A stretch of DNA of 64,000 bases from Gari tellinella (Eukaryota > Mollusca > Bivalvia > Cardiida > Psammobiidae). Location of the stretch: positions 2,852,001 to 2,916,000 of the forward strand of contig OV277858.1 in NCBI GenBank assembly GCA_922989275.2. Direction: 5' to 3'. Position 1 is the first letter of the stretch; each line of letters opens with the position of its first letter. Below are positions 12,131 through 24,145 of this stretch, piece by piece. Position numbers and translations under genes: made by a program. The notes under the pieces are model-generated. The model made no database searches. It worked only from the letters and a program-made list of their open reading frames with translations, and was not told where the DNA came from.

Positions 12131-13159
12131 CCTAAGGGGCTTTCAGCTTTACTTTTATCGAAATATATTCTTGCATAATGCAGTCACTTGAAAAGTTGTC
12201 TTGCACACCAACAATTGGACCTCATGTAGTGGTTGTATTAGATGTTTTACAGTAAATGAGACAATTGTTGGCATCGATATTCAACATAAGTGTGTCAGAG
12301 AGTGAAATATAACATATTGACAAAATGAAAGACATGTTCTCCTTAAAATTAAGGTTATCTAGGGCTTTTAATTCTGATGTTTATTACTGGCACTTTAGGA
12401 CTTTTTTTATAAACAAAACAGGAAAATATTTCATTATGTACATTTGATTTCTTTTTTCTTTAACTTCATCAGTTTTGATAATACACAGCAGTAAAAAAAC
12501 ACAACAACACTAAACACAGAGGCGGAACTCTGTCAAACAGAAGTCGGAAACGGGACGACGCTCAGTCACGCCTGCATGTCGATTTAGGTAACGAACACGA
12601 TACAATTGAGTTAAAAAACAATTTATGGACGTGGAAGGAACCGTTAAGATAGTTTGCAGCACTTATTTATTCCACATTATTACTGGAAATAAGTATATTC
12701 ATATTCATTGAGGTTTAACGAATGTCAGCATAAACGGTAACGGAGTTAAAAAGGGCTCATTGTAGCTACAAATGCCAAACTGACTGCAACATTCCTTATT
12801 ATAGTGCATTTTATACTTTGACCTTTAACAGTGAACTGATATAATAACGCAATGATATGTAACTAATCAAATTAAGTATTAACACTATTAATTTTGAGTT
12901 TGTTAATAATTTTGATCAGTCGTATGGCGTAAATAAGTAGTAGTTTCAAAGGTCAAATGTCACGCTTGCAGGACGACGCTGTAACAAACACCGGGACGAT
13001 CTCATTTTCAATGTAATGGATACGCGACGACGCCTTTTGCCAGTTTCAGGACAGATTCTTTGATCCGCTCTTTGCTTTTGGCGATTTGAAAAAGACATCG
13101 AAGTGATCAAACGTCAAATTAGGGTTTATCAAATCGAAAGCTCAAACTGTTTGTAGACA

Positions 13160-13420
13160 ACAACAATAACAAAGGCCCCTATGGCCCTATATTGTTCACC
13201 TGGTTCACCAATTAAAACTTGACCTAAAATACCTAGATTTAAGCTGAACAACCCAAATTTTAGCGTGGCATATATTTCAATAAGGCAAACATTTTGAGCA
13301 AGTTTCATCAAGATCAAATGAGACATGTAGCTTCTAGAGTGCTAACAATATATTTTTATGATTTGACCTAGTGACCTAGTATTTAACCCGACATAGCCCA
13401 CTTTTAAACACAGATTTATA
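13160..13420. repeat. GACCTAGTGACCTAG-type tandem repeat, two units
   Basis: The 'cctatggccctatattgttcacctg' leader is followed by 'aacttgacctaaaatacctag', 'gcaagtttcatcaagatc', 'gtagcttctagagtg' and 'gatttgacctagtgacctag'. It belongs to the same family as 14,925-15,660 and 63,060-63,200. Confidence 0.7.
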
Positions 13421-13794
13421 ACAGATTGACTGATAATTGAAAATGGAAGTCAACATCTACGTCCACTATGCACAGGGGAAACTACTGATAACAATAACAC
13501 ATCTACGTTTAGTTCACCGTAGACGATGGTTATGTTTTACAACAACAGGGCAGCTTAAACACCTACTACCTCGTGTTGTTTCCCAGTTAAGTGAAACTGT
13601 TTGGCTCTCAGAATAGGTTGCATTATTTTGAATTGGTTGCGTCCGAGAACTTTGATATATGTAGATCACATTGCATTTCAGCTTTTTCTTGGTGTCGTAA
13701 AATTTAAAACCGCAAGAAACGTTCACATAAGGAGATTTACATCAGAAGTTATGTACGAAGAAACAAATTTTACTAGATTTTAAACTAAAGTTAT

Positions 13795-14250
13795 GTCCAA
13801 CGTTGAATTACCTGTATATGACCTTGACCTTTGGCTGACATGACCAAACTGCACTGAGCTAAAGAGCTTTTTAAGTGCACATGCCAAATATGGGGTCTCT
13901 ATATTATGTAGCTCAAGAGTTATGGCCAATGTCAAATTAATCGCATTTGACCTCTAAATAACATTGACCTCTGTTAGACATGACCCAAGTTGTACCAAGC
14001 TCAAAAACTTTTTGAGTTAAGTACACATATGATGATACCAAGTATAACGTCTCTATTACAGGATTTTACATCTAAATGACCTGTAAATGACCCAAGTTGT
14101 GCCGAACTCAAGAGATTCTCAAGATGAGCACACATACCACATATAAAGTATTTAGTTATGGCCAATGTTAAATTGTGGACATGCAGACGAACAGAAAAGC
14201 AAACTAACAGACAAACCATAAAATTTATGCCCCCGATTAAGTCATGTGGG
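13795..14250. repeat. TGACCTTGACC-type tandem repeat, three units
   Basis: Units begin near 13,815, 13,950 and 14,075 with 'atgaccttgacctttggc' and its variants, and each carries 'gacatgacc-aa..tg-ac' and 'caagag..tt'. The stretch ends near 14,200 with 'gcagacgaacagaaaagc', an eroded GACA tail. Confidence 0.65.
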
Positions 14251-14924
14251 ACATAAAAAATAGAAAAAACGTTCGCCACTTTAAGTTCACGTTATGCCAG
14301 AAAGCGTAAACTTTTGTATCATACACACTGCAATCCTCTGCAGTGCCTTCTATCAATGTATGTAGTTCTAATCTAATATAACTATGTAGCCGTTGAAATA
14401 TCGTTAGCCAGACCGTGACGCTTTCTTAAACAGACTGTGACATAAACACCCTAATCGTTATCCAAACCGTTACATTTCTCTTCAGATTGCAGTAATCATG
14501 ATGGTATTGTTTTTTTCCAGTTTGAAATGGTGCACAAACTAAGAAATTCGAAGCGGAAATTACAGTATTTTCATGATCTTGCAGTTTTCAAACAATTGAA
14601 GCATTTATTTTACATTTACAACGGTTGAAATGGCTGAACCATGTGCGAACTGCAGAAAATCTACTTTCACTTTTTAATTTGCGACGGTTTTCACGGAAAT
14701 CTCACGATTATGGAAATTACGCTCCATCTAAATTATACAGAATGGCTCAGTATAACATGTTTCACTTAACTTTCGTAAATGTAACCAAAAAAAGGTTTAT
14801 TTTTATAATAAATATCCCTAATAACTATTTCAATTGTGCGGGACACTTTGCAACCGTTTTGTGACGAGCTGTCGCAACCATTCCAATTTCCTTTGTGACG
14901 GAGTTGTGTACCAGTGAGGTTGTT

Positions 14925-15660
14925 TACAAGGTTTTTCTATGATTTGATTTAGTGAACTAGTTTTTGAACTGACATTACCAACATTTAAGCTTGATCTAGA
15001 AAGTAACAAGGCAAACATTTTAAGCAAGTTTCATGAAAATCGAATGAGATTTGTAGCCTCTAGAGTGTTAACAAGAGTTTTCTTTGATTTGACATAGTGA
15101 CCTAGTTTTTAATTGGAGGTAACCCACATTAAAATGTCACCTTGATATTAATATGTCACACATTTTAACCAAGTTTCGTGAAATTTATTTTGAGATTTGT
15201 AGCTTCTAGAGTGTTGACAAGGTTTTTCTATGATTTACCATAGCGACCTAGTTTTTTAACCAACATAACCCAAACTCAAACTTGATCTAGAAATCATTAC
15301 TGCAAACATTTTGACTAAGTTTCATGAATATCTAATGAGATTTGTAGCCTCGATCTAGTGTTAACACGGATTTTCGATAATTTGACCTAGTGTTTAATCC
15401 GACAACACCTTTATTCAATCTTGACCTAGATATTAATTAATAAGACATACATTTTGACCAAATTGCATTAAAATCTAATGATATTTGTTGCCTCTAGAGT
15501 ATTCACAAGATTTTTAAAATTATTTGGCCAAATGATCTACTATTTGACCGGACATACTACATTCAAACTTTACTTTGAAAATAATGAGACAAACATTTTG
15601 ACTAAGTTTCTTGCAGATCTAATGAGATTTGTATCCTGTTGTATGTTCACAGTTTTTCGT
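14925..15660. repeat. GACCTAGTGACCTAG-type tandem array, about five units
   Basis: Units of roughly 140-150 bp repeat 'ttttctatgatttga..tagtgacctagtttt', 'acattcaaacttgatctag', 'acattttgaccaagtttcatg', 'aatgagatttgtagcctctag' and 'agtgttaacaag'. Divergence is moderate. It lies inside the 12.5-16.2-kb element. Confidence 0.8.
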
Positions 15661-16334
15661 CCTCAACAAAACTGATTTTCATGATCGTCCCGTGTCTGAA
15701 ACAGAGTCGACATGCAGGCGTTACACAAGGAAAAACGTCGTCTACGGTGTGCGTTACATACACAGTTTTAACTGACTGTCCACTAGATGCTCGTTTTCTC
15801 GTCATTGGTTAAAGCAAATACCGGTTAAGTCGCTGATTTATTAGTAAGTTGCATGAATGAACTTACTAAAACTTTTTTTTTTTCCAAAGGAAATTTGCTG
15901 AGTTATTGTGGCAAAGACACGTTAAACAGACATTTCTTAGATAAACGATGACTTTAACAGGCCATTCTTTATCAAATATAGCTCTAAATCCCCTTAAACT
16001 TATCACTTGTATCATATATTTGTTCTAAAACAATATTGCAAACATTTCATCAAGCTCAATTGAACAAAATGCCTTACAGACAGACTTGAGATACTGCATT
16101 TGCAAAAATGAAAGTACCACCACCGCGCGTGTTTACAAAAGTATCAATGTTCATCGTCGTGCAGGTGTGACCGAGCGTCGTCCCGTTTCCAGTTATTGTG
16201 TGACAGAGTTCCGCCCCTGTGCTAAAGTTACGTTTCAATTTCATATATACATAATTACAGCTCTTAGAGACTATATTAAAATCATTTGTCACAAATTACA
16301 ACAGCATAGTTTTTCTTTTAAATAATTAACATGG

Positions 16335-16490
16335 GTACAGGGCTCCGCATAAGGGGAGTACTTAAAGAACTTAAATCTTTATGTCTGCATTAAACCATAT
16401 GGTGTGACTACTCATTAGAATTGGTTCAAAGAGACACTTTTAATGATTAGTTAAAATACACCATAGGATTTGGTGCTGACATGGAACTTG
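16335..16490 (-). repeat. Detached LINE 3' fragment, sister of 17,190-17,300
   Basis: 'atgtctgcattaaacc..gtgtgactac' and 'caccataggatttggtgctga' match, in the same order and orientation, the segment at 17,190-17,300 that forms the end of the minus-strand LINE. This is therefore a second, 5'-truncated copy of that LINE's last codons and 3' UTR. The 16,490-17,180 stretch between them has no recognised feature. Confidence 0.5.
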
Positions 16491-17271
16491 ATCCATTTTA
16501 ACTTATCCACCGCTCTAATCAGTTCACATATTTATTACTCCAATTGAGCACATAATTATGTTGTTCTCTCTTGAAAAAAATCAGTTTTAATTTGCATCAG
16601 ATTCTCTGAATATCTGTATAAAAGTCCATCTTGGATAGAAAACTGCTGAATGCCATGGTTGATGCTTGTCTTACAATGTGTACCACTCCAGGCAGGGAAA
16701 CATTCCAAACATTGCACTGCTTATAAAACACCATAAAGGGTTTGCTGATTCTGCAATAGATAGTACATAGATAATTTATTATGTATAAAGCACTCTACAT
16801 GCCTCAAACGTCTCAAGACTTTTGTGTTGTTTTCTTTTATAATTTTTGTACGACTTAACATATTGACCAAATAGCAGGTTTTATTCCGCACAGTGACACC
16901 AGTAGTCTCTAACAATTTCCTGCTTTTTTACTTGTGCAAAAGCAGGAGGTTATGTTGAAGGTTCTTTAACTATTCTTTATAAAGCATAAGCTGACATTTG
17001 GAGACAATGTTAAGTATTATTTGGCTTTATGGAAACATGTGAATAAGGCATGGTTTTGGTTAATTTGACTTTTCCATGATTTTTTCAGCATGTCTGGTAT
17101 ATGTATTCAATCAATGGAGCTGAAGTTCCAAATCAGAATGATAATAAATTTATGTTGAGTGTTGACATAGTTCTACTCATACAGGGCTACAGATAACTGA
17201 AAATAAATCCTTATGTCTACATTAAACCCAGTGATGTGACTACTTATTATACTCCTGTGCTCGAAACAACT

Positions 17272-18914
17272 CTAATGAATGGTAACACCATAGGTGTTGG
17301 TGCTGAAGGATTCAAGCGTAGGCAGGAGCATAATTTCAGAGGAAAGGTTTTTCCAGAGGATCATGGTACTTGGGAAAAATGAGAACTGATAAAAATTAGC
17401 AATTGTGTGGATCTGTCTGTAGGCTAAGGGGTGTGTGTGACGAGTCATTCTTCTTGGTTTTTCAAAGTAGGTTGGAATAGGAATAGCTACGAGCTGATAA
17501 ACAATGTTGTAGAACATTTTTAATTGAGCGTCAGTTCGTTTGTTCTCTAGGGATCTTAAACCAAGCGAGGATTGATAGCTGAGACACTGTCGTATGTGGA
17601 ATAGTTGTTCTGTATCGATCTGGTAGCTCTTCTTAGGACCCTTTCGATTTTGTTTATATTTTGTTTTGTGTAGGGTGACTGGGGAGGAGTATTCTACCTG
17701 GGGCCTGACAAGGGTTTTATATGCCAATTCTTTATTTTTTTGTTGTTAGTTCCGTTTTATAAAGCCAAGTGTTCTGTTTGCAGTTGAGCATATTTTGTCA
17801 ATATGAGTGTTGAAAGAAAGATCGTTTGATAGGTTGACTCCGAGGTATTTTGCGTTTGTTACTGTCCCAAGGATTTGGTCATGTAATATATAGTTATGCT
17901 GTATTGTATGTTTACTTCGTGAGATGTTAAGAACTTGGCATTTACTAGGATTAAAATGAATTTCCCTTTTATTTTCCCAGTTCTGTAAGAGGTCAATATC
18001 AGATTGTAGTTGGTTGCAGTCAGTTGTGTTGTTGCTGGTAAGAAAAACAGCTGTGTCATCAGCCAAAAGTCGGACCTGGGATTGTATATGATCAAGTAAG
18101 TCGTTAATATATAAGAGAAAAAGAAGTGACCCAAGTACAGACCCTTGGGATACACCAGATGTAACAGGAACTTCGACGGACCCCCCCCCCCCCCTCAAGG
18201 ACAACCACTTGGGTTCTACCTATTAAGATGGAGCGGATCCAGTCAAGAGTGCAGCCTCTGATACCATGTTCATATAGTTTGTAAAGTAATTTAGTATGGC
18301 TGACCATATCAAATTCCTTGCTAAAGTCTAGGTGAAATAAGGTCCGACTGCTGGCCTGCAACAAGAGTTCTAGCTAGATCGTCTGCCAACTGCAGTAGCT
18401 GGGTTTCGCAGGAGCGACGTTCTCTAATAAATACGAAAAAGACTAAAGCAGGAAACGTAACACGAACCATACACCCACCTCTCAAGCAGAACACACACAC
18501 ACAGTCATACCATTACACCTACCTCTCAAGCAGAACACACACTCACACAGTCATACCATAACACACACACGCACGCACGCAATATCATTTCTTCATCCAC
18601 ACACTAAAAGAAAACACGCAAGACAAACATAAAGCAAAGGGAACATAGGAGCCCGCCTTGGTACGGTCAGTAGCAATCAATAATTAATTATAAATCAATC
18701 ATTAAAAGCCACTGGGGGGTTAAACCTGGGTTTAGGGGCGCCCAACCTCACACTTATCTCCTGTATTCACCTATAAAGACGAACAGTGTACATAAAATAT
18801 AAACCCTGTTCCACAACCTTACAATCAAGATAATATGCTGGGTAAGATGAGAAGAAATATTGGAAGCAATTTACAAAGAATACATGTTAAGGTGATAGGT
18901 CGATAGTTTGATGG
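17272..18914 (-). pseudogene. Decayed LINE reverse transcriptase (Jockey/CR1 group)
   Basis: Reading 5' to 3' on the minus strand: an RT opening 'DPSNYRPITLTCILCKL' (18,910-18,850), an inserted foreign block (18,431-18,828), 'ETQLLQLADDLARTL' (~18,410), 'HLDFSKEFDMVSH' for the first catalytic Asp (~18,340), 'GVSQGSVLG' (~18,150), 'LLADDTAVF' as the YADD-box variant (~18,060), 'KYLGVNLSNDLSFNTHID' (~17,830) and the thumb/connection 'YKTLVRPQVEYSSPV' (~17,720). The C-terminus ends at 17,272. A frameshift sits at a run of 14 C (18,181-18,194) and another near 17,740. Endonuclease and 5' end are absent. The 3' UTR runs to about 17,180. Confidence 0.85.
18431..18828 (-). mobile_element. 5'-truncated retroelement tail inserted in the LINE
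   Basis: This ~400-bp block is the inverse of 28,900-29,298, sharing 'aggttgggcgcccctaaacc', 'accgtaccaaggcgggctc', 'gtctgcttgagaggt' and the end 'cgtatttatt'. In the other copy it follows the C-terminal codons of the plus-strand Penelope-like element, so I infer it is that family's 3' tail. It includes (CA)n runs and a local duplication of 'cctctcaagcagaacacaca' (18,480-18,560). It splits the LINE RT between 'TCILCKL' and 'ETQLLQL'. Confidence 0.65.
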
Positions 18915-19105
18915 ATCACTTGTACAGAGGAGCAACATTTCCTTTTGTCAACTACATTAAGTTCTCCTTCTATCCCTATACAATGGTTATGTGGAACAGC
19001 CTACCAGCAGACACGGTCCTCCAGCCTGATCTCCAAGGGTTTCGAAACACCCTGAGCCCCTCGCTTTATCAAACCGCCCCTGAGGCCTGGGATCAGTGTT
19101 TTTAG
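18915..19105 (+). pseudogene. LINE ORF2 C-terminal fragment, opposite strand
   Basis: The 'NYIKFSFYPYTMVMWNSLP' and 'LQPDLQGFRNTL' stretches match the usual end of Jockey/CR1-type ORF2 (the RT-connected 'FFPRTIPEWNSLP' block). It is on the plus strand and abuts the 5' end of the minus-strand RT fragment at about 18,914, giving a tail-inverted junction. No upstream RT accompanies it. Confidence 0.7.
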
Positions 19106-19109
19106 CTTC

Positions 19110-20050
19110 TTTGATTTCACCTACTTTAACACATGTCACTCTTTATTTATTCTCTCTATCTTCTTTTGAAGTCTTCCTTTCACAACTTTTATTTGCTTTT
19201 AATCTGCACGACGCACAACCCCCATGCCGATAATACACGAAAGTGTAGTTCTACATTATCTTTAGATAGATGGATATAACACGCTACAGCCTGTAGTACT
19301 GTACAGCCTACAGTTATCACTCTCCGCAATTTTGGATCAAACAAATCCATTTATGTCCGCTTATACACACCTTTAACGACTGGTGGTCTCTAGCTCTTCA
19401 TTATTTCAGACATTTCTTATTGATGTCGAGTTTATATCTAGGTATCAAACATAGGTTTGCCAATGTGTAGCCTACAAATTACAATCTAGCGTTGTCGTTG
19501 TCAACCATCTTGGGTGCAGTGTAAACCGACAGTCTCGCAAAGTATCTGGAGATTATTCGGTCCCATTGTAACGCGACTTGTATGATTTACAAAGTTCACA
19601 TAGATAGTAGATTCTAATCGTAAAATGGTATGGTCCTATCACTCAAACTGTCTGACATAATTTGACGACGGAACTAAGACAAAATAATACGCCGTTTCCG
19701 GCGTAGGATATCACAACATATAGTTCGTTTAACAACGATTTGAAATAAAAAAAAGTCCACGAAATAATGTCTTTCTTCATCAATAATTGTTCATTATGGT
19801 GAATAACAAAACGAAAATTTGAATGGAGAGCTTAAAACCGACGACCACTTGCATTTATTTGATTCTTTAAGTACTGTTTCCAAGATGTCAGCCCCCATGT
19901 TTTATTGTTGCTTAGTTTTTAAGAACGGTATGCACGCGCAAATCAAATACTTTTCATAGTTTGTCAGTGGTTGAATTGAATTGGAAATCCTTTGTTTTTT
20001 TCGTGTATTACCCAATAACGAAAAAAAAAACAAGCTTATTTCCGTATTAG
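19110..20050. other. No gene recognised
   Basis: It probably starts with the 3' UTR of the preceding LINE fragment (to about 19,270, ending 'ctttagatagatggata'). The rest has no coding signal; a small hairpin 'acgccgtttccggcgt' lies at about 19,690. I see no clear LTR for the BEL/Pao fragment that follows. Confidence 0.4.
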
Positions 20051-20053
20051 TGA

Positions 20054-21343
20054 CAAATTTTTCACTCGAGCATATGTAGAGCAGATATTCAGAAAAACTG
20101 TGACATTTCGGTACAAACTCAAAAAGCGAGCGACACGCGCATATTACATTCATCGTTAACACAACAAGGTCGCGTACTTTTAAAAACCGCTGTAGCTCCA
20201 GTGAGCTCAAATTCAACATGTGTAGACGCAAACATTCTTTTGGATGAAGGGGCCCAGAGGTCATTGATTTCAGAAGATTTAGCCAACACATTATGCCTAG
20301 AAAGAACCGGTAAGGACAATTTGATAATATCTGGATTTGGTCAAAGTGAGAAAAACGTTAGATGCATTGAGTCTGCCACAATTTGTATTCAAATGGAGAC
20401 CGAAACCATTCCGCTATCTGTTCTAATAGTGCCGAACCTCGCTGCGCCAATCAAAACGTTCGAACTTACTCTCGAGAATTCGAGACACTTGAGAGGCCTA
20501 AAGTTAGCGCATCCTAGTATTAACGAGGGTCAATTTCAAATTTCTCTACTAATCGGCACAGATAATTATTGGATTATAGTTCAAGACGAGATTATTCGCG
20601 GAAACGGACCGACAGCCATGAACTCGAAACTAGGATATCTCTTATCTGGTCCTACATGCGACAATTCTGTGTCTACGTCGCAGTCAACGTCAGTTATGAA
20701 CATTTTGACGTCACACGGCAATGTAGATCTAGATTTAGAGACATTTTGGAAAATTGAAACGCTAGGCATCGATAAACAAGAAACAAACATGACAAAAGAC
20801 GATTACTTGCAGAGTTACCAGGACAATAGTGTTTCATACAAAAATGGTAGATATAGTGCGAAATCACCATGGCGAGATGATCACTCTGCATTACCTACCA
20901 ACGAGAGCGTTGCTAGGCAACGAACGCGAAGCGTGATCAAAAAGCTCAACCGAGAGCCAAAACTACTCAAACTATATGGAACAATCATTGCAGCAGATCA
21001 AGAGAAACGTGGTTTTGTAGAATGGGTTGACGAAAATGATGCTTGTGGAAAGACAGTACATTATATTTCACATCACTCGGTGAAAAAAGATGTGTCGACC
21101 ACACCAATACGGAATGTATTCGATTGTAGCTGCAAATCATTCGGTTATGGTCTTAGTCTAAATGATTGTCTGCAAGGTACGCCCCCTGAACTCAATGACA
21201 TTTCGTCGATACTGTTACGTTTTCGCCAAAATAAATATGCGTTTGCTACATACATAGAAAAGGCTTTCTTGAATATAGGCATTGATGACAAGGATCGTGC
21301 GGCAACTCGCTTTTTCTGGCCAATACATTTTTACGTATTATGA
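20054..21343 (+). pseudogene. BEL/Pao LTR-retrotransposon pol fragment (protease to RT start)
   Basis: The frame is open from about 20,054, well before any ATG. A degraded gag zinc-knuckle and 'HSSL' lead into 'VLLKTAVAPVSS', then the aspartic protease 'ANILLDEGAQRSLIS' (~20,230) typical of BEL/Pao, where DEGA replaces DTGA. A long linker follows, with 'GTDNYWIIVQDEIIRG' and 'LGYLLSGP', which is typical of this group. The RT begins at 'RFRQNKYAFATYIEKAFLNI' (~21,225-21,280; the A-D motif Asp is T-Y here, so even the retained part is altered) and 'DRAATRFFW'. Everything after that (catalytic YXDD, RNase H, integrase) is missing. No flanking LTR was identified. A single long frame in such a fragment suggests a fairly young copy. 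Confidence 0.85.
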
Positions 21344-21544
21344 TGCCAAATGTTGCCTGTAATTTGTACTTATAAGTATAACAAAATTCCCTAAAACCAA
21401 AGTCGAAGTTTCTTTATCTTGTTAGTACATTTGTTTTAGAAGTACATGCAGTAGTAGTGATTTAAAGCAATAACAGCAGCAATATTAATAACAACTGTTG
21501 TAGTTATAGTAACAACAACAAAGAGTAACATCAACAGTGTAACA

Positions 21545-21745
21545 GAAAAATGGGAGGGGGGTCATTTATCTACGGGGGTCATTCTTCTGCATGAGGGGGG
21601 GGGGTCATTCTAAAACGAGTCGATGGGGTCCTTTTTCTACGGTCTGGGGTCATTTTTATACGTAGTAAAATGACCCGGGTCATGGTTCTACGTAGAGAAA
21701 TGACCCATGGGTCATTTAAGCAGGGGTGGGCCATTCTACTGCGTC
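21545..21745. repeat. GGGTCATT / ACGTAG short tandem repeat
   Basis: About ten variants of 'ggggtcattyttctacg' appear, first direct and then inverted ('acgtagtaaaatgaccc' and 'acgtagagaaatgaccc'). The centre 'aatgacccgggtcat' is a perfect palindrome. It ends 'gcgtcacaccggcccgga'. A G-run occurs at 21,594-21,603. Confidence 0.7.
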
Positions 21746-21759
21746 ACACCGGCCCGGAC

Positions 21760-24070
21760 TAATTACAGCTAATATAACTCCACCCACCATTAATCATTAT
21801 GGTACCAGTTTTCCTCTATTTAATTGGTGTCGCCATTATAGCGCTTTGCCTGACCCTATCTCCGTGGTAGGGGCAAGTAATCCAGACTAATATGTAAGCA
21901 GAATAGAACCTAATACTACAGCTGTAATTCACTGTATATTTGTCAATACCCATGTAGTAGTAAATTATATCATGACTAGTTTTTAGGTAAATTGTTAAAA
22001 AAAGTAAATATTTGACAGTAAAATATACTGGTCTACAATTACATGGTGATCCTGCCTGGAACTAATAAACGTTTATCTCTATGTATGTGATCGGCTACTA
22101 TTGTTTACAAACTGCCAGTGTAGCTATACTTAGAAATGCTGTCGTAACTGACAGGTATAGACTATAAACGTTTGGGAGAATATATAAAAGGAGCACCTCT
22201 CCCATCGCCGCTACGGGTGTGGCATATACTAGCGGTTTAATGCAATTGTAAAAAGGAGAGATCCTTATAAGCAACTGCGTTGAAAATGAAATGTTCTACT
22301 AAGGTGTAAATAATTGCACGAAAACAATTTACTGAGTTGCAAACAATGTAGACTACTGTTATTTTCCGTGTCGAAGTTTATGTAAATTACGATCTACCCT
22401 ATTAGCAATACTGTTATGATGGTTTAAAACAAACAAACAAGTCATAAATAGATATACACGTCAAGCTCGAATCCATTTATGGATTTCAATTGATAACCCA
22501 ATTGATATTGATGATATTTGCGGCATTTGAATTGAAAACCAACTATAAAGTCTTTATGATGAATACGCCATACCAATATCTACTAGATCATATTCTGTTT
22601 TGTATTAAGAAACTAATTTCTAATAATAACGTTAGTATTTCTACTTATCAATGTTTATCAACATTTGTATCTATAACTGATAAAGATAACGATTATTTTA
22701 GCAATTAATTTAATTTCATCATATTACATATTGTACATTGGCATGTAATACTAAATGCAATATACACGCGATATGACCAATACTATTTTCGATGGTGAGA
22801 AGGACAGTGAGAGAAAAGAGAGAGAGATATGGTGGGGATACTAGGGATGTAATGGGAGTTAGAATTGTAATGGATAAGTACAAGCCTAACAGTTTATTAC
22901 AAATAGGTAACTTCTCTTCCTATTATTTTTTTGTTATTGACGTTGTTGTGTAATACATGCTCTAAGAGAGATCTCCATTTAATGCTGTGTGTTTCCAGCT
23001 TATCTCTTTTTTGTGGTGTTTGTATTTCAATATACGTGTCAATGTTCTTTGAAGTGTTTACAAATCAGTATTTCTTTATTTTTTCTTGTTTGAAAAATGT
23101 ATTGTTTTGTTGTTATCAGTATATCAATTTTTGCTTGAATTATTATTTCGAATGTTGTCTGTTATTTCTAATATGACAGTTAGATGATTTATATTTATGC
23201 TAAGATTCGTGTTTTTCAACCAATAAGAAGTGTTATGCCAAATGTGTTGTACATTGTTGCACTTCTAGAATAAGACAGTGTTTGACGGTTTCTACATGCA
23301 TGCTACAAAATCATATATATTGCTTTTATATTTCACCAATGATGTATTTGTTTGGATAACTCTATAGATAAATTGTTACTGAAATGTTCTGTGTGAATTG
23401 TCAATTGTAGAGGCGTATATGATTTTTGTTTGCATTTTTCTAATTTATTACGGTATTGTCTAAGTATTTCTCCCACTTTTGTTGACTGATTCTTTGTTGA
23501 ATAATTTTGAGCTGTTTTTACTTGAATACTGTATATACATTTATTGGTTTGTTTAGCGTTTTAGCAGTTTCTGTAATAAGGTCTCGTTTAGTTGTATTGC
23601 TTCATTTAAATCCTCTAGTTTGTTTCTCCATTAGTTTAGTATATAGGACTTAAATTGATTGTGAAAGAAAATATCATGTTCAAGTAAGTTGTACAATTAT
23701 TTTAAGATGTCAAACCTATAAAAATACTTTCGTTCTAAAATCGTATATGTCGCTAATATGTTTAATTCCCCTTTCGAAACATTGTTATTTAATCATAGCT
23801 TTGTTTTGAATTTGTATATTTATATTGTTACTACTGTTTATTATATTTGTCGTGTTTGTGTCATCATTTATTTAAGAAGATATTTCGTTTAAACAATTTT
23901 TAAAAGTTAGTTTTATTTAATACACTTTCAAAAATGAGTTTTTCGAAACAAAAAATTAACATATTGTTGTTGTCCAGTATTATGATCGTCTATAATTTAT
24001 TTTACTCAACTACATTTTAATGCGTTGATAAAAAGGTTTTTTAAATAGTCTGAACTTTACAATTTCACAC
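21760..24070. other. Long AT-rich stretch without a defended gene
   Basis: Open frames at 22,490-22,708 and 22,931-23,176 are rich in Phe/Leu/Cys/Tyr and reflect T-rich composition. A minus-strand reading near 23,450 resembles the linker between a LINE endonuclease and RT, but too weakly to call. A GA-rich tract lies at 22,790-22,840. Confidence 0.4.
22181..22190 (+). promoter_or_regulatory. Candidate TATA box
   Basis: 'tatataaaag' sits in 'gggagaa-tatataaaag-gagcacctctccc'; the flanking gggag/ctccc words are self-complementary. No gene downstream justifies it. It could belong to an LTR of the BEL/Pao fragment, but no repeat partner was found. Confidence 0.25.
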
Positions 24071-24083
24071 ACAAAATGTAGAA

Positions 24084-24128
24084 AGCAACACCTGATAGCT
24101 TTCGTCCGAGTACTTCGGACTTCGTCAG
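24084..24128 (-). ncRNA. Hammerhead-ribozyme-like motif, PLE 3' end
   Basis: The minus strand reads CTGACGA, then a stem II with GTCC/GGAC, then GAAA, followed by GC...GC that could close a 2-bp stem III. These are the conserved hammerhead core boxes, and PLEs are known to carry such motifs. I cannot pair a convincing stem I, so activity is doubtful. A second copy lies at 29,530-29,578. Confidence 0.5.
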
Positions 24129-24145
24129 CCAACTGTTCTGACATC

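Larger units (their letters stand above)
12515..16224. mobile_element. 3.7-kb element with long, doubled inverted termini
   Basis: The outer termini are inverted copies of each other: left 12,515-12,582 (ggcggaactctgtc, cggaaacgggacgacgctc, gtcacgcctgca) and right 16,158-16,224, read inversely with the same phrases. A second, inner inverted pair, related to the first by 'gggacgac' and 'cgcctgcatgtcga', lies at about 12,958-13,010 and 15,680-15,755. Between them are tandem repeats of two bivalve families and short frames of no evident meaning. No transposase is recognised. The architecture suggests a foldback-like or composite non-autonomous DNA transposon. Confidence 0.65.

Noticed and set aside
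16074..16325. 72- and 79-codon ORFs on opposite strands
   Set aside because: They run through the inverted terminus of the 12.5-16.2-kb element and mirror each other.
22931..23176. 81-codon hydrophobic ORF
   Set aside because: Phe/Leu/Cys-rich because the DNA is T-rich; no start context, no motif.
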